A DNA stretch of 64,000 bases from Euwallacea fornicatus (GCF_040115645.1 NC_089551.1:5170285-5234284), one strand, 5' to 3'. Positions 1-10,477 are shown, counted from the first letter of the stretch. A program made the numbers and translations. Notes: generated by a model from the letters alone, not told the origin.

Positions 1-2
1 AT

Positions 3-2408
3 GATATAGTAATCCATGCCGATACCTTGGAAAATCATAATAAACGATTAATCGAAGTATTCGAACGACTATCCTATTTCAATCTAAAAATACAACCGGA
101 CAAGTGCGAATTCTTACGCAAGGAAGTAATGTACTTAGGCCACATCATCACGGCCACTGGAGTTAAACCTGATCCAAATAAAGTCAAAGCCGTTTCGGAA
201 TTTCCCAATCCGAAAACTTCAAAAGACATCAAGTCATTTTTAGGCTTAGCTGGATATTACCGACGGTTTATTCCAAATTTCAGCAAAATTACACAACCCC
301 TAACTAAATTATTAAGAAAAAATCAAATTTTCAACTGGACTGATCAACAACAAAACTCATTTGATCAACTCAAAATTTTATTATGTTCCGAACCTGTTTT
401 GCAATACCCGGATTTTTCTAAACGTTTTTACCTGACTACCGACGCTAGTAATTTTGCCATAGGAGCAATTTTGTCTCAAGGAAATCCTCCAACCGACTTA
501 CCCATCTCTTACGCAAGTAGAACCCTAAATAGAGCAGAATCGAACTACAGCACGACAGAACGCGAACTCTTAGCAATAATTTGGAGCATAAAACACTATC
601 GACCCTACCTGTATGGCCGTAAATTTACGATTTTTACAGATCACAAACCGTTAATTTGGCTAAAGAACTGTCAAGATCCAAATTCTAAATTATTCCGATG
701 GAAGTTAACGTTATCAGAGTACGATTTTACCATTGAATATAAACCAGGCAAAACCAATCAAAACGCTGATTGCCTGAGTAGGCCGCCCATGCCTAACCCT
801 TTTTCAAATGACTTTTCCAATTTTCCAACAACTTCTATTAACCACTTAACGAGTGAGTCCAACTCGTATCAAAATTTTAAGCTTAAACTGCAAGACGCAC
901 CAATTATTAATAATAACATAATTGAAGACAACACTAACATTTTGACTTCCAAGGACAACATCTGCATCTTTTTATCAAGCGACTTGAATTTGACAGAACC
1001 ATACCAAAACGAAATTTGTAACCGTCACAATCATATACAACATTTAAAAACCTTCAATCCTCAAAAGGGTGACATAATATTTCTCAGAGAGGACAAAACT
1101 ACCCTTTTTTATTGCTTCTTGTCGAATCACTATTGGGAACATATAACCCATGAAGATATCTATAACTCTTTAATCAAACTCAAAGGAAAATTGTTAGAAT
1201 TGGACTTATCTTCAGTTTCAATGTCTCGAATTCAATCTCCTTTTAATAAACTAAGCTTTACCAAAATCAGAGTCATGTTGAGAGAAATATTTAAGAATGT
1301 AAATTTAAAGATTACTGTTTGCCATAATACGACTTCGACTCCCAAACCCGAACAGATCCCTCAAATACTAGAAGAATATCATTCCTTGCCGTCAGCAGGA
1401 CATACTGGCTTTCATCGAACTTATAAAAAAATTAAACAAACGTACAAATGGACCAACATGAAAAAGGACATAAAGAATTTTATTAAAACATGCGAATCAT
1501 GCCAACGAAACAAACTTGTTCGTAATAAAGTCAAAAAGCCAATGGAAATCACAACCACTAGTTCGAAACCCTTTGAGAAAGTTTTCTTAGACATAGTAGG
1601 TCCCCTGCCATTATCCGAGTCTGGTAACAAATATATCTTAACATTGCAAGACGACCTAACTAAATTTTCTCAAGCCTACAGCCTACCCAACCACGAAGCT
1701 CTTACGATAGCTCAAAAATTTGTTCCCGAATTCATTTGTCGATTCGGAATTCCCGAATCACTAGTTACGGACCAAGGTCGCGATTTTACTTCAAAAGTAC
1801 TTAAGGAAATTGCAAAGTTTTTCAAAATCAAGCAAATTAATTGCACAGCTTACCACCCTCAGAGTAACGGCGCCCTTGAAAGGAGCCATGCCACCCTAAC
1901 AGACTATCTCAAACACTACGTCAATAAAGAACAAACCGATTGGGACAAGTGGGTAGATTGCGCTATGTTCTCATATAACACCACAATTCACTCTTCTACA
2001 AAATTCTCACCTTTCGAGTTAGTTTTTGGAATCAAACCTAACTTACCGACTGCAATTTTAAGGCCTCCAGAATTCAGATATACCTACGACTCTTATTTAG
2101 ATCAGTTAAAATTCAAGATGCAAACTGCTCATGAACTAGCTAAGGGCAACTTGAACCAGAGTAAAGAAGTAAATAAATCATATTACGATCGCAGGGTAAA
2201 CGACATCTCATTTACTATAGGAGAAGACGTTTATTTACTAAGTGAAAAATTGCCAACAGGGAAATCACGAAAACTCAATCGTAATTATGATGGACCATAT
2301 AAAATTATAGATAACCCCTCACCCGTAAACTACACAATTCTGATAAAAAATAAACCAGTAAAAGTCCACGCAAATCGGTTGAAAAGGGCATTTGTGTCAG
2401 TTCCCTAA
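3..2408 (+). CDS. pol: Ty3/gypsy pol polyprotein, 3' two thirds (RT end, RNase H, integrase)
   Basis: Retrotransposon polyprotein that makes cDNA and integrates it. The window begins inside the reverse transcriptase catalytic Y-x-D-D motif: the frame is open from base 3 and reads D-I-V-I-H, so the 5' part lies outside the window. In order: RT thumb; RNase H starting at TTDASNFAIGAIL (about residue 137 counted from base 27) and including FTDHKPLIWL; a long linker; an H-H-C-C integrase zinc finger around nt 1378-1515 ending CESCQR; the DDE integrase core with FLDIVGP, VTDQGRD and NGALERSH; and a GPY/F-like C-terminus (YDGPYKI). There is no stop or frameshift in about 800 codons, so the copy is fairly young. 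No envelope frame follows. The family is certain; the clade within Ty3/gypsy is not. Confidence 0.95.
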   Translation, partial: DIVIHADTLENHNKRLIEVFERLSYFNLKIQPDKCEFLRKEVMYLGHIITATGVKPDPNKVKAVSEFPNPKTSKDIKSFLGLAGYYRRFIPNFSKITQPLTKLLRKNQIFNWTDQQQNSFDQLKILLCSEPVLQYPDFSKRFYLTTDASNFAIGAILSQGNPPTDLPISYASRTLNRAESNYSTTERELLAIIWSIKHYRPYLYGRKFTIFTDHKPLIWLKNCQDPNSKLFRWKLTLSEYDFTIEYKPGKTNQNADCLSRPPMPNPFSNDFSNFPTTSINHLTSESNSYQNFKLKLQDAPIINNNIIEDNTNILTSKDNICIFLSSDLNLTEPYQNEICNRHNHIQHLKTFNPQKGDIIFLREDKTTLFYCFLSNHYWEHITHEDIYNSLIKLKGKLLELDLSSVSMSRIQSPFNKLSFTKIRVMLREIFKNVNLKITVCHNTTSTPKPEQIPQILEEYHSLPSAGHTGFHRTYKKIKQTYKWTNMKKDIKNFIKTCESCQRNKLVRNKVKKPMEITTTSSKPFEKVFLDIVGPLPLSESGNKYILTLQDDLTKFSQAYSLPNHEALTIAQKFVPEFICRFGIPESLVTDQGRDFTSKVLKEIAKFFKIKQINCTAYHPQSNGALERSHATLTDYLKHYVNKEQTDWDKWVDCAMFSYNTTIHSSTKFSPFELVFGIKPNLPTAILRPPEFRYTYDSYLDQLKFKMQTAHELAKGNLNQSKEVNKSYYDRRVNDISFTIGEDVYLLSEKLPTGKSRKLNRNYDGPYKIIDNPSPVNYTILIKNKPVKVHANRLKRAFVSVP

Positions 2409-3316
2409 TTATCCTGATTAAAACCCTAAATCTTATCCTCTAACTCTTGCTTTAACTACTTTGCAATTATTAAGGTCGATCCAGGCACGTTTTTAGTGAC
2501 GAATTTCCAAAACTGAACGATATAGTGAAAATGTTTAAATTTCTGTAAACACTCATAATCCTTATTTGAACTTTTATATAATTATACACCTAATAGGTAT
2601 CTATTTACTTTATAACACTTACATTCTGTATAGTTCATAATTTAGTAATTAAGCTACTGTATCATGTATGTCGGATCATGAGAGGAAGAACTGCTTTCAG
2701 AAGCCATGAGTCCCAAGTTAAACACTAATTATAGTCACTAAACACCGCCTATTTATTAAATAAAACAACTGTCGCTACGATTACACTAATTTACATGTAG
2801 CAGACCAACTATCGGCTACCCTATATTCTAATGAATGTCTTAAGGCAATAATCGCTTTGCACCAAAGGTAAACCGTAAAGTAATCAAATCAAAGGATGAG
2901 AGACGTGACAATCCGGAGCCAGATCTCTACCACCCAAAATCTCGATAATTACTACCCTGTCACACAATATTCATTTCGTCCCCTGGCTCCGTTTTGCCCC
3001 CCTTGCGTGTTAAAAACAAGTGCGTCCCTTATTCCTGGGGTTCCTGGAAGTCATATCATAAAGAACATGAATGGTTTAGTTTCAACAGAATAGCGAGAAA
3101 ACCCAGAACCCCGATCGATTACATAGGGTCGTACCAATACACAGAGCCTGTCTACTTAGGGGTATTCGCTAAATTTATGATGGCGCCGACATGTATATCT
3201 TTTCTAAATCATTGTGCAATGTTTCCATATCTGGCTCTTATTTTATAACTAAGTACCCTAGGTGCTACTATCTTATCCATTGTGACAACTTCGCCAGTTT
3301 CCCCAATGTCTAATTT
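2409..3316 (+). other. Gypsy 3' untranslated internal region, no env
   Basis: About 900 bp lie between the pol stop codon and the polypurine tract. The only frames are short (longest about 84 codons) and resemble nothing I know. No signal peptide, membrane segment or envelope-like frame is visible, so the element looks like a retrotransposon without env. Confidence 0.6.
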
Positions 3317-3327
3317 AAGGGGGGAGG
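3317..3327 (+). promoter_or_regulatory. Polypurine tract (plus-strand primer)
   Basis: The purine run AAGGGGGGAGG lies directly before a TG dinucleotide that opens the LTR. In LTR elements this tract primes plus-strand DNA synthesis. Its place downstream of pol on the same strand fits. Confidence 0.7.
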
Positions 3328-3795
3328 TGTAATGTACCCTTAGGCTACGCCTATGGATTTCCACTGCCTTAGTGGTATGTCCAGGATGGCCATATGTCGG
3401 GAACCCATTATCTGCCAATAAGGGTTACCCTTCATAAAAAACTTTCACTCCTCTTCCTCGTCAAGACAAAAGACTAAAGTATCCTCATTCTTGCCAAAAT
3501 CAGATTTCAGCTGTAACACCCTTGTAAATTATCCTTCCTTACCATTGTCTTGACTTTACGGGTTAAGAATTTGGAAAGTTACCATCTGTGGGTTATGTTG
3601 CCTATTGTTTAAACCCGGAGTACGCCTATGGGTACTGACCCCCATGTTTCAGTACTTAAGATACCCCGAACCTTGTACTACTCTCTATTCTACACTATTC
3701 TTTTTCCCTAATAATAACGATAGAACTGATATAACTCTTGACTCTCTCCATTTTAAATGCCAATTAAAGCCTAAGATCTTTAGTTTTGTAACGAT
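3328..3795 (+). repeat. 3' LTR of the gypsy element (right end unclear)
   Basis: The LTR starts TGTAATGTACCC right after the polypurine tract. It carries two copies of a TACGCC(T/C)ATGG motif (about 3345 and 3618). The second lies about 31 bp upstream of AGTACTTAAG (about 3653), a TATA-like promoter box. The same arrangement recurs in other LTRs of this window. Downstream the sequence runs into a Tc1-like element, so the R/U5 boundary and the terminal CA are not identified. Confidence 0.7.
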
Positions 3796-4840
3796 TCAGT
3801 GTTGTGTGTGTCATAACGAGTGGAATAAAACCTATAAAAGTGTTCCCGAGTTTTGTTTCGCGAGTTCCATTACACATGCTTAAAATTAGATTGTCAATAT
3901 CTTCCTGTGGTATTGTATCCCAGGCAATCTGCACCTGCTCGCGGAGTTCATCTATGGTCTCTGGAGGGCGAGCTAAACATTGAAGTCTCCGACCCATTAT
4001 ATCCCATATATGCTCTATTGGGAACAAATCTGGAGACCGAGCTGGCCAAGGCAAAGTATCCAAATTTTCAGCTTCCAAATATCTGAAAGTATCGTTGGCT
4101 ACATGTAGTCGCGCATTATCCTGTTGAAATGTGCTTCCAGGATGGTCATGCATGTATGGTACAAGAACCGGTTCTAAGAGACTATTAATGTACCTCTGAG
4201 CATTTAATCTATCATAAATGAAAACAAGAGGAGACCGACTACCATACTGGATGGCACCCCAAACCATGACACCTAGTGTTAAACCAGAATGACGCCTTTC
4301 CAAAAAATCCAAATTTAATCGCTCTCCATTGCGCCTTCTAACACGTAACCGTCCATCAGATCGCCATAAACAAAATCTGCTCTCATCACTGGACACGATT
4401 CTTCTCCACTCATCCACCCATTGCACTCTCAGACGACACCACTCCAGTCGGGCCACCCTGTGGTTTCGTGATAATGGAAGCCGACGCATAGGACGATATG
4501 AATTTAGTCTAAAACTTCGAATTCTGCGATACATCGTACTAAGGGAAACCCTTCGAATTAGGGTGGCTACCCAGTCAGCACCAAGAGACGGAATTGTTTC
4601 AAACAGGGCACCTGTCGCTGAACGACGAATTTGCTGGTCTTCGCATTGGTTCGTCATTCTTGGACGGCCACTACCACGATGACGATTTACTGACCCTTCG
4701 TTAGACCAATCTCTCCAAGCTCTTAGCACTGTTGATGCGTTTCGATCCAATCTACGTGCAATTTCGGGGAAAGGTAAACCTGCCTTATGCATACCAACAG
4801 TTCTTCTCCTTTCAAAGGGTTAACTGCCGATAAATTGCAT
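3764..4840 (-). pseudogene. Tc1-like transposase (DD34E), N-terminal nonsense mutation
   Basis: Cut-and-paste DNA transposase. Two helix-turn-helix regions (IARRLDRNASTVLRAWRDW near the N-terminus) precede the catalytic domain. The catalytic motifs are SSDES, QQDNARLH and FPIEHIWD, with 34 residues between the second Asp and the Glu. The natural start is probably the ATG at 4840, because the frame before the Met at 4792 encodes plausible family sequence, but a TAA at 4820-4822 interrupts codon 7. The C-terminus after LSMCNG does not look like the usual Tc1 ending and may read into flanking DNA. Apart from that the frame is open for 342 codons. The protein is probably inactive or N-terminally truncated. 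Confidence 0.85.
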
Positions 4841-5104
4841 TTGGGCGTACACGAGGCATTTAGCACTACCAAACATTCAATATGGTACTAACAATGGTAC
4901 CTTTATCGTTATCCGCCTGTAAAAAAATTTGCAAAAAGAATTATCGTCACAGATAAAAAAAAGTAAAGAAAAACTTCATATCGAATTAAAATACGAACTT
5001 GAAATTTTTATCATTTTTTTCTCTTTACAAGTCTAAAATCATGCCAAAATTTCAAATACATACAATGCGTTCTTCTTGGTGTTGTGGTTTTTTGAAAGTC
5101 AGTG
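3764..5104 (-). mobile_element. Tc1-like element, one terminal repeat recognised
   Basis: The right end reads ...TTTGAAAGTCAGTG followed by TA (5105-5106), a typical Tc1-family terminus beside a TA target. I find no matching inverted copy on the left near 3790, so the left end appears truncated or too diverged to see. The element lies at the U5 side of the gypsy LTR. Confidence 0.6.
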
Positions 5105-6061
5105 TATTTTCTAAAAATAAAACATAATATTTAATAACAATCCCGCACAATTACATATAATTAAAACATACCTCTCCTTCACGTACCACAGCGTGTCTAA
5201 TCATGTTGCAGCAGTAATCAGTCTATAGCTTAGTCTCATCTTGAAATAGATTGCTTGCAAAAAAGACCTCAAAAAAAAGAAAATATACTTTCCGAACACA
5301 TAAATACCGACAAGAATTTATCAACTTGTTCTTTTCAATGAAATATTATATTAACAAATTCAAATTAAAATTAAACTATTAAAATTAGGGGACACTGCAC
5401 GAAACAAACCCCTTAAATAAACATAACAACTAGAAAACAGAGATCTAACTACATTGTCCAGTGCGTGATACATATTATCACCGTTAGAGTGCAGTAAGAA
5501 CTATATCGGGGCCCATACAGTGCTTTCTTTGTTATACCGTATCTTAAAAAATTCCCCATTTGCTCAGTCATGAAATTATTTGAGCGTAAATCTGTATGTC
5601 TTTGATAAATTCTGCGTAATCTCGAACATAAATGAGCCGACAATTATATGGCTATTTACGAGTGGTAAAGTAATATAACCACCCCATAAGTCTTATTGCT
5701 TTATAGACGTAAACAGATAAATCTATAGGCGAACGTTATGTTTGGGAAATCATAATTTGGCTTGGGCTAACATTCAAGATACCGGAAGAGTCTCACATCT
5801 TACATGTACTAATTAATTGAAGTCATAACATAAACAACAGATTTCTTAATGATTGTATTTTTTGGTATAAGGAAGGGATCGAAACATATAGTTAGTTCTT
5901 AAGTCTGGAAGAGTCGAATTGGTTAGTGTGTTCAGATCGTAACCTGTTAAATAATAAATTATTTTTTATAAATAATTATTTTTTTCATTACGATCGCGAT
6001 CCATCCTTAAAATTCGACCTAACGTTACTAAAAATATAATTCTGTTTACTTATGTTGTTAG
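5105..6061. other. AT-rich stretch with one half of a diverged inverted repeat
   Basis: There is no coding sequence. About 5535-5640 on the minus strand resembles 8600-8700 on the plus strand. Translated, both contain RHT(D/G)LRSN, but this is DNA homology between repeat arms and not evidence of a gene. The pair may be worn terminal regions of one element spanning about 5.4-8.76 kb. Confidence 0.35.
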
Positions 6062-6300
6062 TTGGTTTTTATTAAAAATAGTTTTTCCAGGACTCTACGA
6101 ACTTGTGCGTTGGGTAGATCAAATTTTCTGAGTACAAAAAATAGTTTTAAACTTGAACAAAGAGCTTTTATGGTTGAGTCTTTTTTTGGGAACGGGCTTA
6201 TAAAATTCTACCTTGTCTTCAAGGGTTTCGCGAAAAATTTACCCACACAGCAATACTAGAATTGCCATTTCGTGACACTGTCGGGTTCTGATAGGCGTAG
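6062..6300 (+). pseudogene. Transposase N-terminal helix-turn-helix relic, copy 1
   Basis: The readable piece LEQRAFMVESFF-NG matches, at DNA level, the minus-strand relic at 8250-8489 (FEQKAFSIEFYF-IG). Together they look like the N-terminal helix-turn-helix domain (DUF4817-like) that precedes many insect Tc1/mariner-superfamily transposases. Frame breaks occur after 6259. The relic resumes at about 6735, after a roughly 430-bp GC-rich stretch that may be an insertion. Confidence 0.5.
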
Positions 6301-6734
6301 GACTTTCACTACCTGACTTGAGATTGCTTACTGGCTGTAGAGTGATTATCGGTTTTATGAACATATATATTTCGTACTACACAATAAATTTATATCTAGA
6401 TGTATGCAATTAGTTTGTTCACCAGAGATTGTGAGAGCCAGGTTTTTACCGTGTCGAGACAAAAGAAGCGTCGCAGATGTAAGAGGGTGCGTTGTTGCGC
6501 AACCCTGCCTTCTACACCCTCCCGGCCGAACCTTCTGGAATGTCCCGCTGGCAGTTCTGGAGACCGTTTTCCCGCCGGCTGTTTAAATCGCCTAGGGAAC
6601 CGACAGGTTTCTCTGGTGCACGTCAAACTGTCATAGTCTGACAGTTGACAGCTTGACGCTCAGCTGGCACCGCCATAACACTTTGAATTGTGTTGTGCAA
6701 TTGTTCTGTTAAATTGGCCAGCGTTCAAAGGAAA
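6300..6734. other. GC-rich island inside a transposase relic
   Basis: This stretch separates two halves of the relic and is clearly richer in GC than its surroundings (about 6470-6670). It holds an 8-bp perfect dyad, AACTGTCA and TGACAGTT (6626-6633 and 6639-6646), within a wider CGTCAA/TTGACG pair. It could be an LTR or another small insertion. I do not recognise it. Confidence 0.3.
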
Positions 6735-6900
6735 TCAGGAAGCGGGAGACCAACTAAATGAACCCCAGAACTTGTCGAAAATGTGAGACAATAGATGACA
6801 ATCCTAGCACATCTTTAAGACCACTTTCTATGATAGAAATTGTCTACAGGCTGAAAGGGACTTATAGACAACTTTATTAATTAGTATAAAAAAGTAAAAG
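6735..6900 (+). pseudogene. Transposase relic, continuation of copy 1
   Basis: About 50 bases around 6748-6790 (GACCAACTAAATGAACCC and following) match the reverse complement of about 8205-8245. There the frame reads GRPTK-TPELV, the linker after the first helix-turn-helix. The match fades after about 6900. No open frame remains. Confidence 0.45.
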
Positions 6901-7620
6901 GGTAAAGAATGATGGATGTCCACCCAACTCGTCATGTTTTATTTCAATTTGGGTCTATAATATATTAAAAGATTAAATTAGAATTCATAAATCACTCAAT
7001 TTAAGGATTGTTCTGGTTTGACCATGAGAACCTACGAGAAAAAATATAGGTTCATTTTTGAACTTCGATATTGATAACATTCTTTGCAGAGTCAATATGT
7101 TAAAATGTTAATTGCAAAAACCTTTTAAGGCTTATATTTAAATCATTTAGACTAAAACTGCAAATTCATGGGAACTAACTAATCAGTGTTAATTAATCAA
7201 TCAAAACAAAGAAGGCAGATACGAGCCCTCATTCATTTTCTCTCTAGAGGTTTTCTAAGAACAGAAATAGTTTGGTGCTTAAGCCGAAAGGAATTTATCT
7301 ACATTTTCCTCTTATTTCAGTTTTAAACTTGTTGTGCCCAAATTAGACATAAGTAGTAATCATTTTGATCTTAATGCAGACAATTGTTAAAGTTAATGGT
7401 AGTACTTTTCTTGGGTATCATACTGATTTCTGTGGCAGTCTCTATATACAAAATAATACCTGGTGTCAGAAGACCTTTTCTGAAAATTCCAATAAAAAAA
7501 TAAATTTTTAATTTGATTAAAACTTCAAAAAATTTAAATGATAGGATGTGAAAGTCATAATGGCTACAATTATTACACATATGAATGTATTTTAGAAATA
7601 TTACTGTTCTGAGCCCTATG
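6900..7620. other. AT-rich sequence, nothing recognised
   Basis: I see no coding frame, structured repeat or element terminus here. It may be decayed transposon sequence continuing the relic at 6735. Confidence 0.3.
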
Positions 7621-8500
7621 TTATTTAAAAAATATTTATTTCTGAGTTGGTCGATAGATGCAGTATGTCCATGAACCTATTACCCTATCATTGTATGTTT
7701 CCCTAAAATAATTGAGAGTAGTCAAAGCCATAGAGGCACATGCTCCATCCTACTGGAAGTACCATACCACAGTTCTTTAAAGCAAAGTTAGCTAATGAAT
7801 TCACACAACATATTCTGATATTGATCAATTGTGAAGGTGTCATAAAAAAAATTGCTCATACTAAGCGTCTTTGTGAGATAGCAACCCATATTCCGATTTT
7901 TGGGAGATGTAAAGGTGTTTCTGTAAACACATGGGGATTCTCTGCACTATGAATTCTCAAATTTTGTGAATTCACATATGCCAACAAATAATCAGTAATC
8001 AGTAAAAAATGTCAAATCCAGAAGATTATCGTACATTGTTTGATTAAACCAATTGCAATATCTCAATCTCTTCATAATTTGGAGAGCAAGTCCTGAAACA
8101 ATTTCACCTTGAATAGATACAATCACAAATTTTTTTAACAACTAAATGACAAGTATTGTGCAATATATCCAATTGTTGGAAAAGTCTTCTTAAAAATGTG
8201 CAGTTATTATCATTCACTATTCGTCTTATATTTTCACAAGTTCTGGGGTTCATTTAGTTGGTCTACCGCTATCCGATTTTATTTGAAAACTGCCAGTTTC
8301 ACGGGACACTTTCAGAACATAATGCAAAGTGTCGCGAAATGGCAAATCCAGCACTGCAATGTGGGAAAAATTTTCAGGAAAGTCTTGAAGACAAGATTGA
8401 ATTTTATAGGTCCATTTTCTGTTTATGAAGTCGCCAATCTGAAAATAAAACTCAATGCTAAAGGCTTTTTGTTCGAATGTAAACAACATTCTTTGCAGTC
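7620..8500 (-). pseudogene. Decayed DDE transposase, copy 2 (full domain order)
   Basis: Read on the minus strand across several frames, the order is: helix-turn-helix with FEQKAFSIEFYF and RETGSF at 8489-8250; GRPTK-TPELV; a second DNA-binding part ending KLFQDLL (about 8090); a catalytic-core part with VNSQNLRI-SAENPHVFTETPLH and IGIWVAIS (about 7960-7870); and a region aligning with the family's QQDGA motif near 7740. Many stops and frameshifts make this an old inactive copy of a Tc1/mariner-superfamily transposase. The third catalytic residue is not readable. Copy 1, in the other orientation, shares the N-terminal half. Confidence 0.55.
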
Positions 8501-8559
8501 AGAAAATTTTAACTACCAAACGCACAAGTCCATGGAGTCTTAGAAATGACTATTTTTAA

Positions 8560-8763
8560 CATAAACCAACTAATAACACAAGGAAACAAGTTTGTATTTT
8601 TAATTGAGATTAGGTCGGTTCAAAGACATACGGGTTTGCGCTCAAATCATTCTATGATGCTAGAGAGGAACTTTTTTAAGACACACGGTAATAATCAAAT
8701 ATTTAAAAAAATGAGGGAACCTCTTTGAAAAACAGCTCCTTTTGTGTAAAACTAACTACTATA
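8560..8763 (+). repeat. Right arm of the diverged inverted repeat
   Basis: About 100 bp (8600-8700) resemble the reverse complement of 5535-5640. The arm ends just before the palindromic element that begins at 8764. It may be the terminal region of the element that carried the relic transposases. Confidence 0.35.
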
Positions 8764-9161
8764 CAGGGTGGGCCACGAGTAACGCCTCGGAATTTCATGA
8801 CAAATCCAAGACATTTTTTAACTGTTTCTTTTTTGAGGTGTATACAGACTAACTAGAGCTACATTTTCAAATGATTTTCTAAGTATACAGAGTGTTCCAA
8901 ACACATGTAATTGATCAAAGTTGCATTTTTTTAAATGGGAACCCCTGTATATTATATTATTTTTTAACTCGAACATTAAAATGAAATTAAGTTGTTTTAA
9001 GGTTTATGGTGTCTAACTCTAACAGTTTTTGTCAAGATGCAAGATAATTTTCAACACCCAATCTCTCATCCCATATTTAAGTTTTTAAAACAAAATTTTA
9101 ATAGGAAGCCATCAAGGGACCAAATTTTGTGCTGTAAGTTTCAAAAAGTCGGCGAATTCTA

Positions 9162-9830
9162 CAGGGTGTTCTAAAAATAGCGCCAAATTTAACAATATTA
9201 ACAAAAAGAAGAAAACTAAATATAATTTAAAAAATTTATATCAGTTGTTCTACATGATGACCATTTTCTTCTATGCATATTTTGATTGTTTCTTCAAAAG
9301 ATTTTCTGACATTTTCTAGCATTTGTGGCGTAATAGAGGTAAAAACATTTCTAATTCTTATTTTCATATCATCGGTCGTGGTAGGAGGAATCTTATAAAC
9401 TTCATTTTTTACATACCCCCATAAAAAATAATCCATGGGGGTAAGGTCCGGTGATCTAGCTAGCCAATTGCATGGACCACTCCTGCCGATCCATTTACTT
9501 GGAAATTTTTTGTCCAGATATCTTCTAACCGAGTGCTGAAAATGAGCCGGGGCACCATCGAGTTGAAGCCAGTAAATAATTAAACTGCATGGATATCTTA
9601 GCAATTTCATGTGTCATAATGTTAAAATTGGGGATTTAGATATTTTTATAAAAATGTATGTTTTTTGCGAAAATGAGTAGAGCTAGGTATAGAGAACCCT
9701 AATGATATTCGATAGATAAACAAATTTGACATCTAACAGTAACACAACATATCGGGTGTCCCAATTAAATTAAAAAAGTTATTAACAGTTAAAAGTTGAA
9801 CGAATTTGGCGCTATTTTTAGAACACCCTG
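9162..9830 (-). mobile_element. Short DD41D-type element nested at the palindrome centre
   Basis: Ends CAGGGTGTTC...GAACACCCTG form terminal inverted repeats of about 28 bp, with TA on both sides (9160-9161 and 9831-9832). The 669-bp body holds only the C-terminal part of a transposase, so this is an internally deleted, non-autonomous copy. Confidence 0.75.
9236..9610 (-). pseudogene. DD41D-type transposase, C-terminal fragment
   Basis: 124 codons cover the last third of a Tc1/mariner-superfamily transposase. The second catalytic Asp (LDGAPAHF) and third Asp (LTPMDYFLWG) are 41 residues apart, the spacing reported for the rosa/Visitor (DD41D) group. WIGR, the SPDLTP core and the conserved ending (ENGHHVEQL) are present. 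The DNA-binding region and first Asp are missing. The Met at the ORF start is internal and not a real start. Confidence 0.8.
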
Positions 9831-10228
9831 TACAATTCGCCGACTTTTTGAAACTTACAGCACAAAATTTGGTCCCTTGATGGCTTCCTATTAAAATTTT
9901 GTTTTAAAAACTTAAATATGGGATGAGAGATTGGGTGTTGAAAATTATCTTGCATCTTGACAAAAACTGTTAGAGTTAGACACCATAAACCTTAATACAA
10001 CTTAATTTCATTTTAATGGTCGAGTTAAAAAATAATATAATATACAGGGGTTCCCATTTAAAAAAATGCAACTTTGATCAATTACATGTGTTTGGAACAC
10101 TCTGTATACTTAGAAAATCATTTGAAAATGTAGCTCTAGTTAGTCTGTATACACCTCAAAAAAGAAACAGTTAAAAAATGTCTTGGATTTGTCATGAAAT
10201 TCCGAGGCGTTACTCGTGGCCCACCCTG

Positions 10229-10477
10229 TATAGGCCGTCTCATATATTCCTTACAAAGATTATTTTATCCACCCATTTCTAATCCAAATTATCTAAGTAC
10301 CGACCAGAGAGAACTTAAATAATTTTTTTCAAAAACTTTTTTTTCCCCTAAAAAATTACTCTACACATTAATATGATGCGCGAAAGGGAAGCATTTACTT
10401 TTTGCTGTTGATTTGCTCCTTATTTTGAGGTAACTAAATAATAACAAACATACGAAAAAACTAATATGAAGTATGTA
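10229..10477. other. Short spacer, nothing recognised
   Basis: AT-rich DNA between two elements, with no frame or repeat of note. Confidence 0.4.

Larger units (their letters stand above)
8764..10228. mobile_element. Near-perfect palindromic element with a second element at its centre
   Basis: The element starts CAGGGTGGGCC after TA and ends GGCCCACCCTG before TA. The left half (8764-9159) and right half (9833-10228) are inverted copies of about 396 bp each. If the inner element (9162-9830) and one TA are removed, the halves meet directly, giving a palindrome of about 790 bp with essentially no loop. CAGGGTG termini and the TA target point to the Tc1/mariner superfamily. The outer palindrome has no coding capacity of its own and must have been mobilised in trans. 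Confidence 0.8.

Noticed and set aside
2409..3327. Possible envelope gene after gypsy pol
   Set aside because: Only short frames without signal peptide or membrane segment. The space is an untranslated region before the polypurine tract.
3790..3810. CAGTGTTGTGTG as the left terminus of the first Tc1 element
   Set aside because: It does not match the inverted right terminus (GAAAGTCAGTG). The left end is treated as unresolved.
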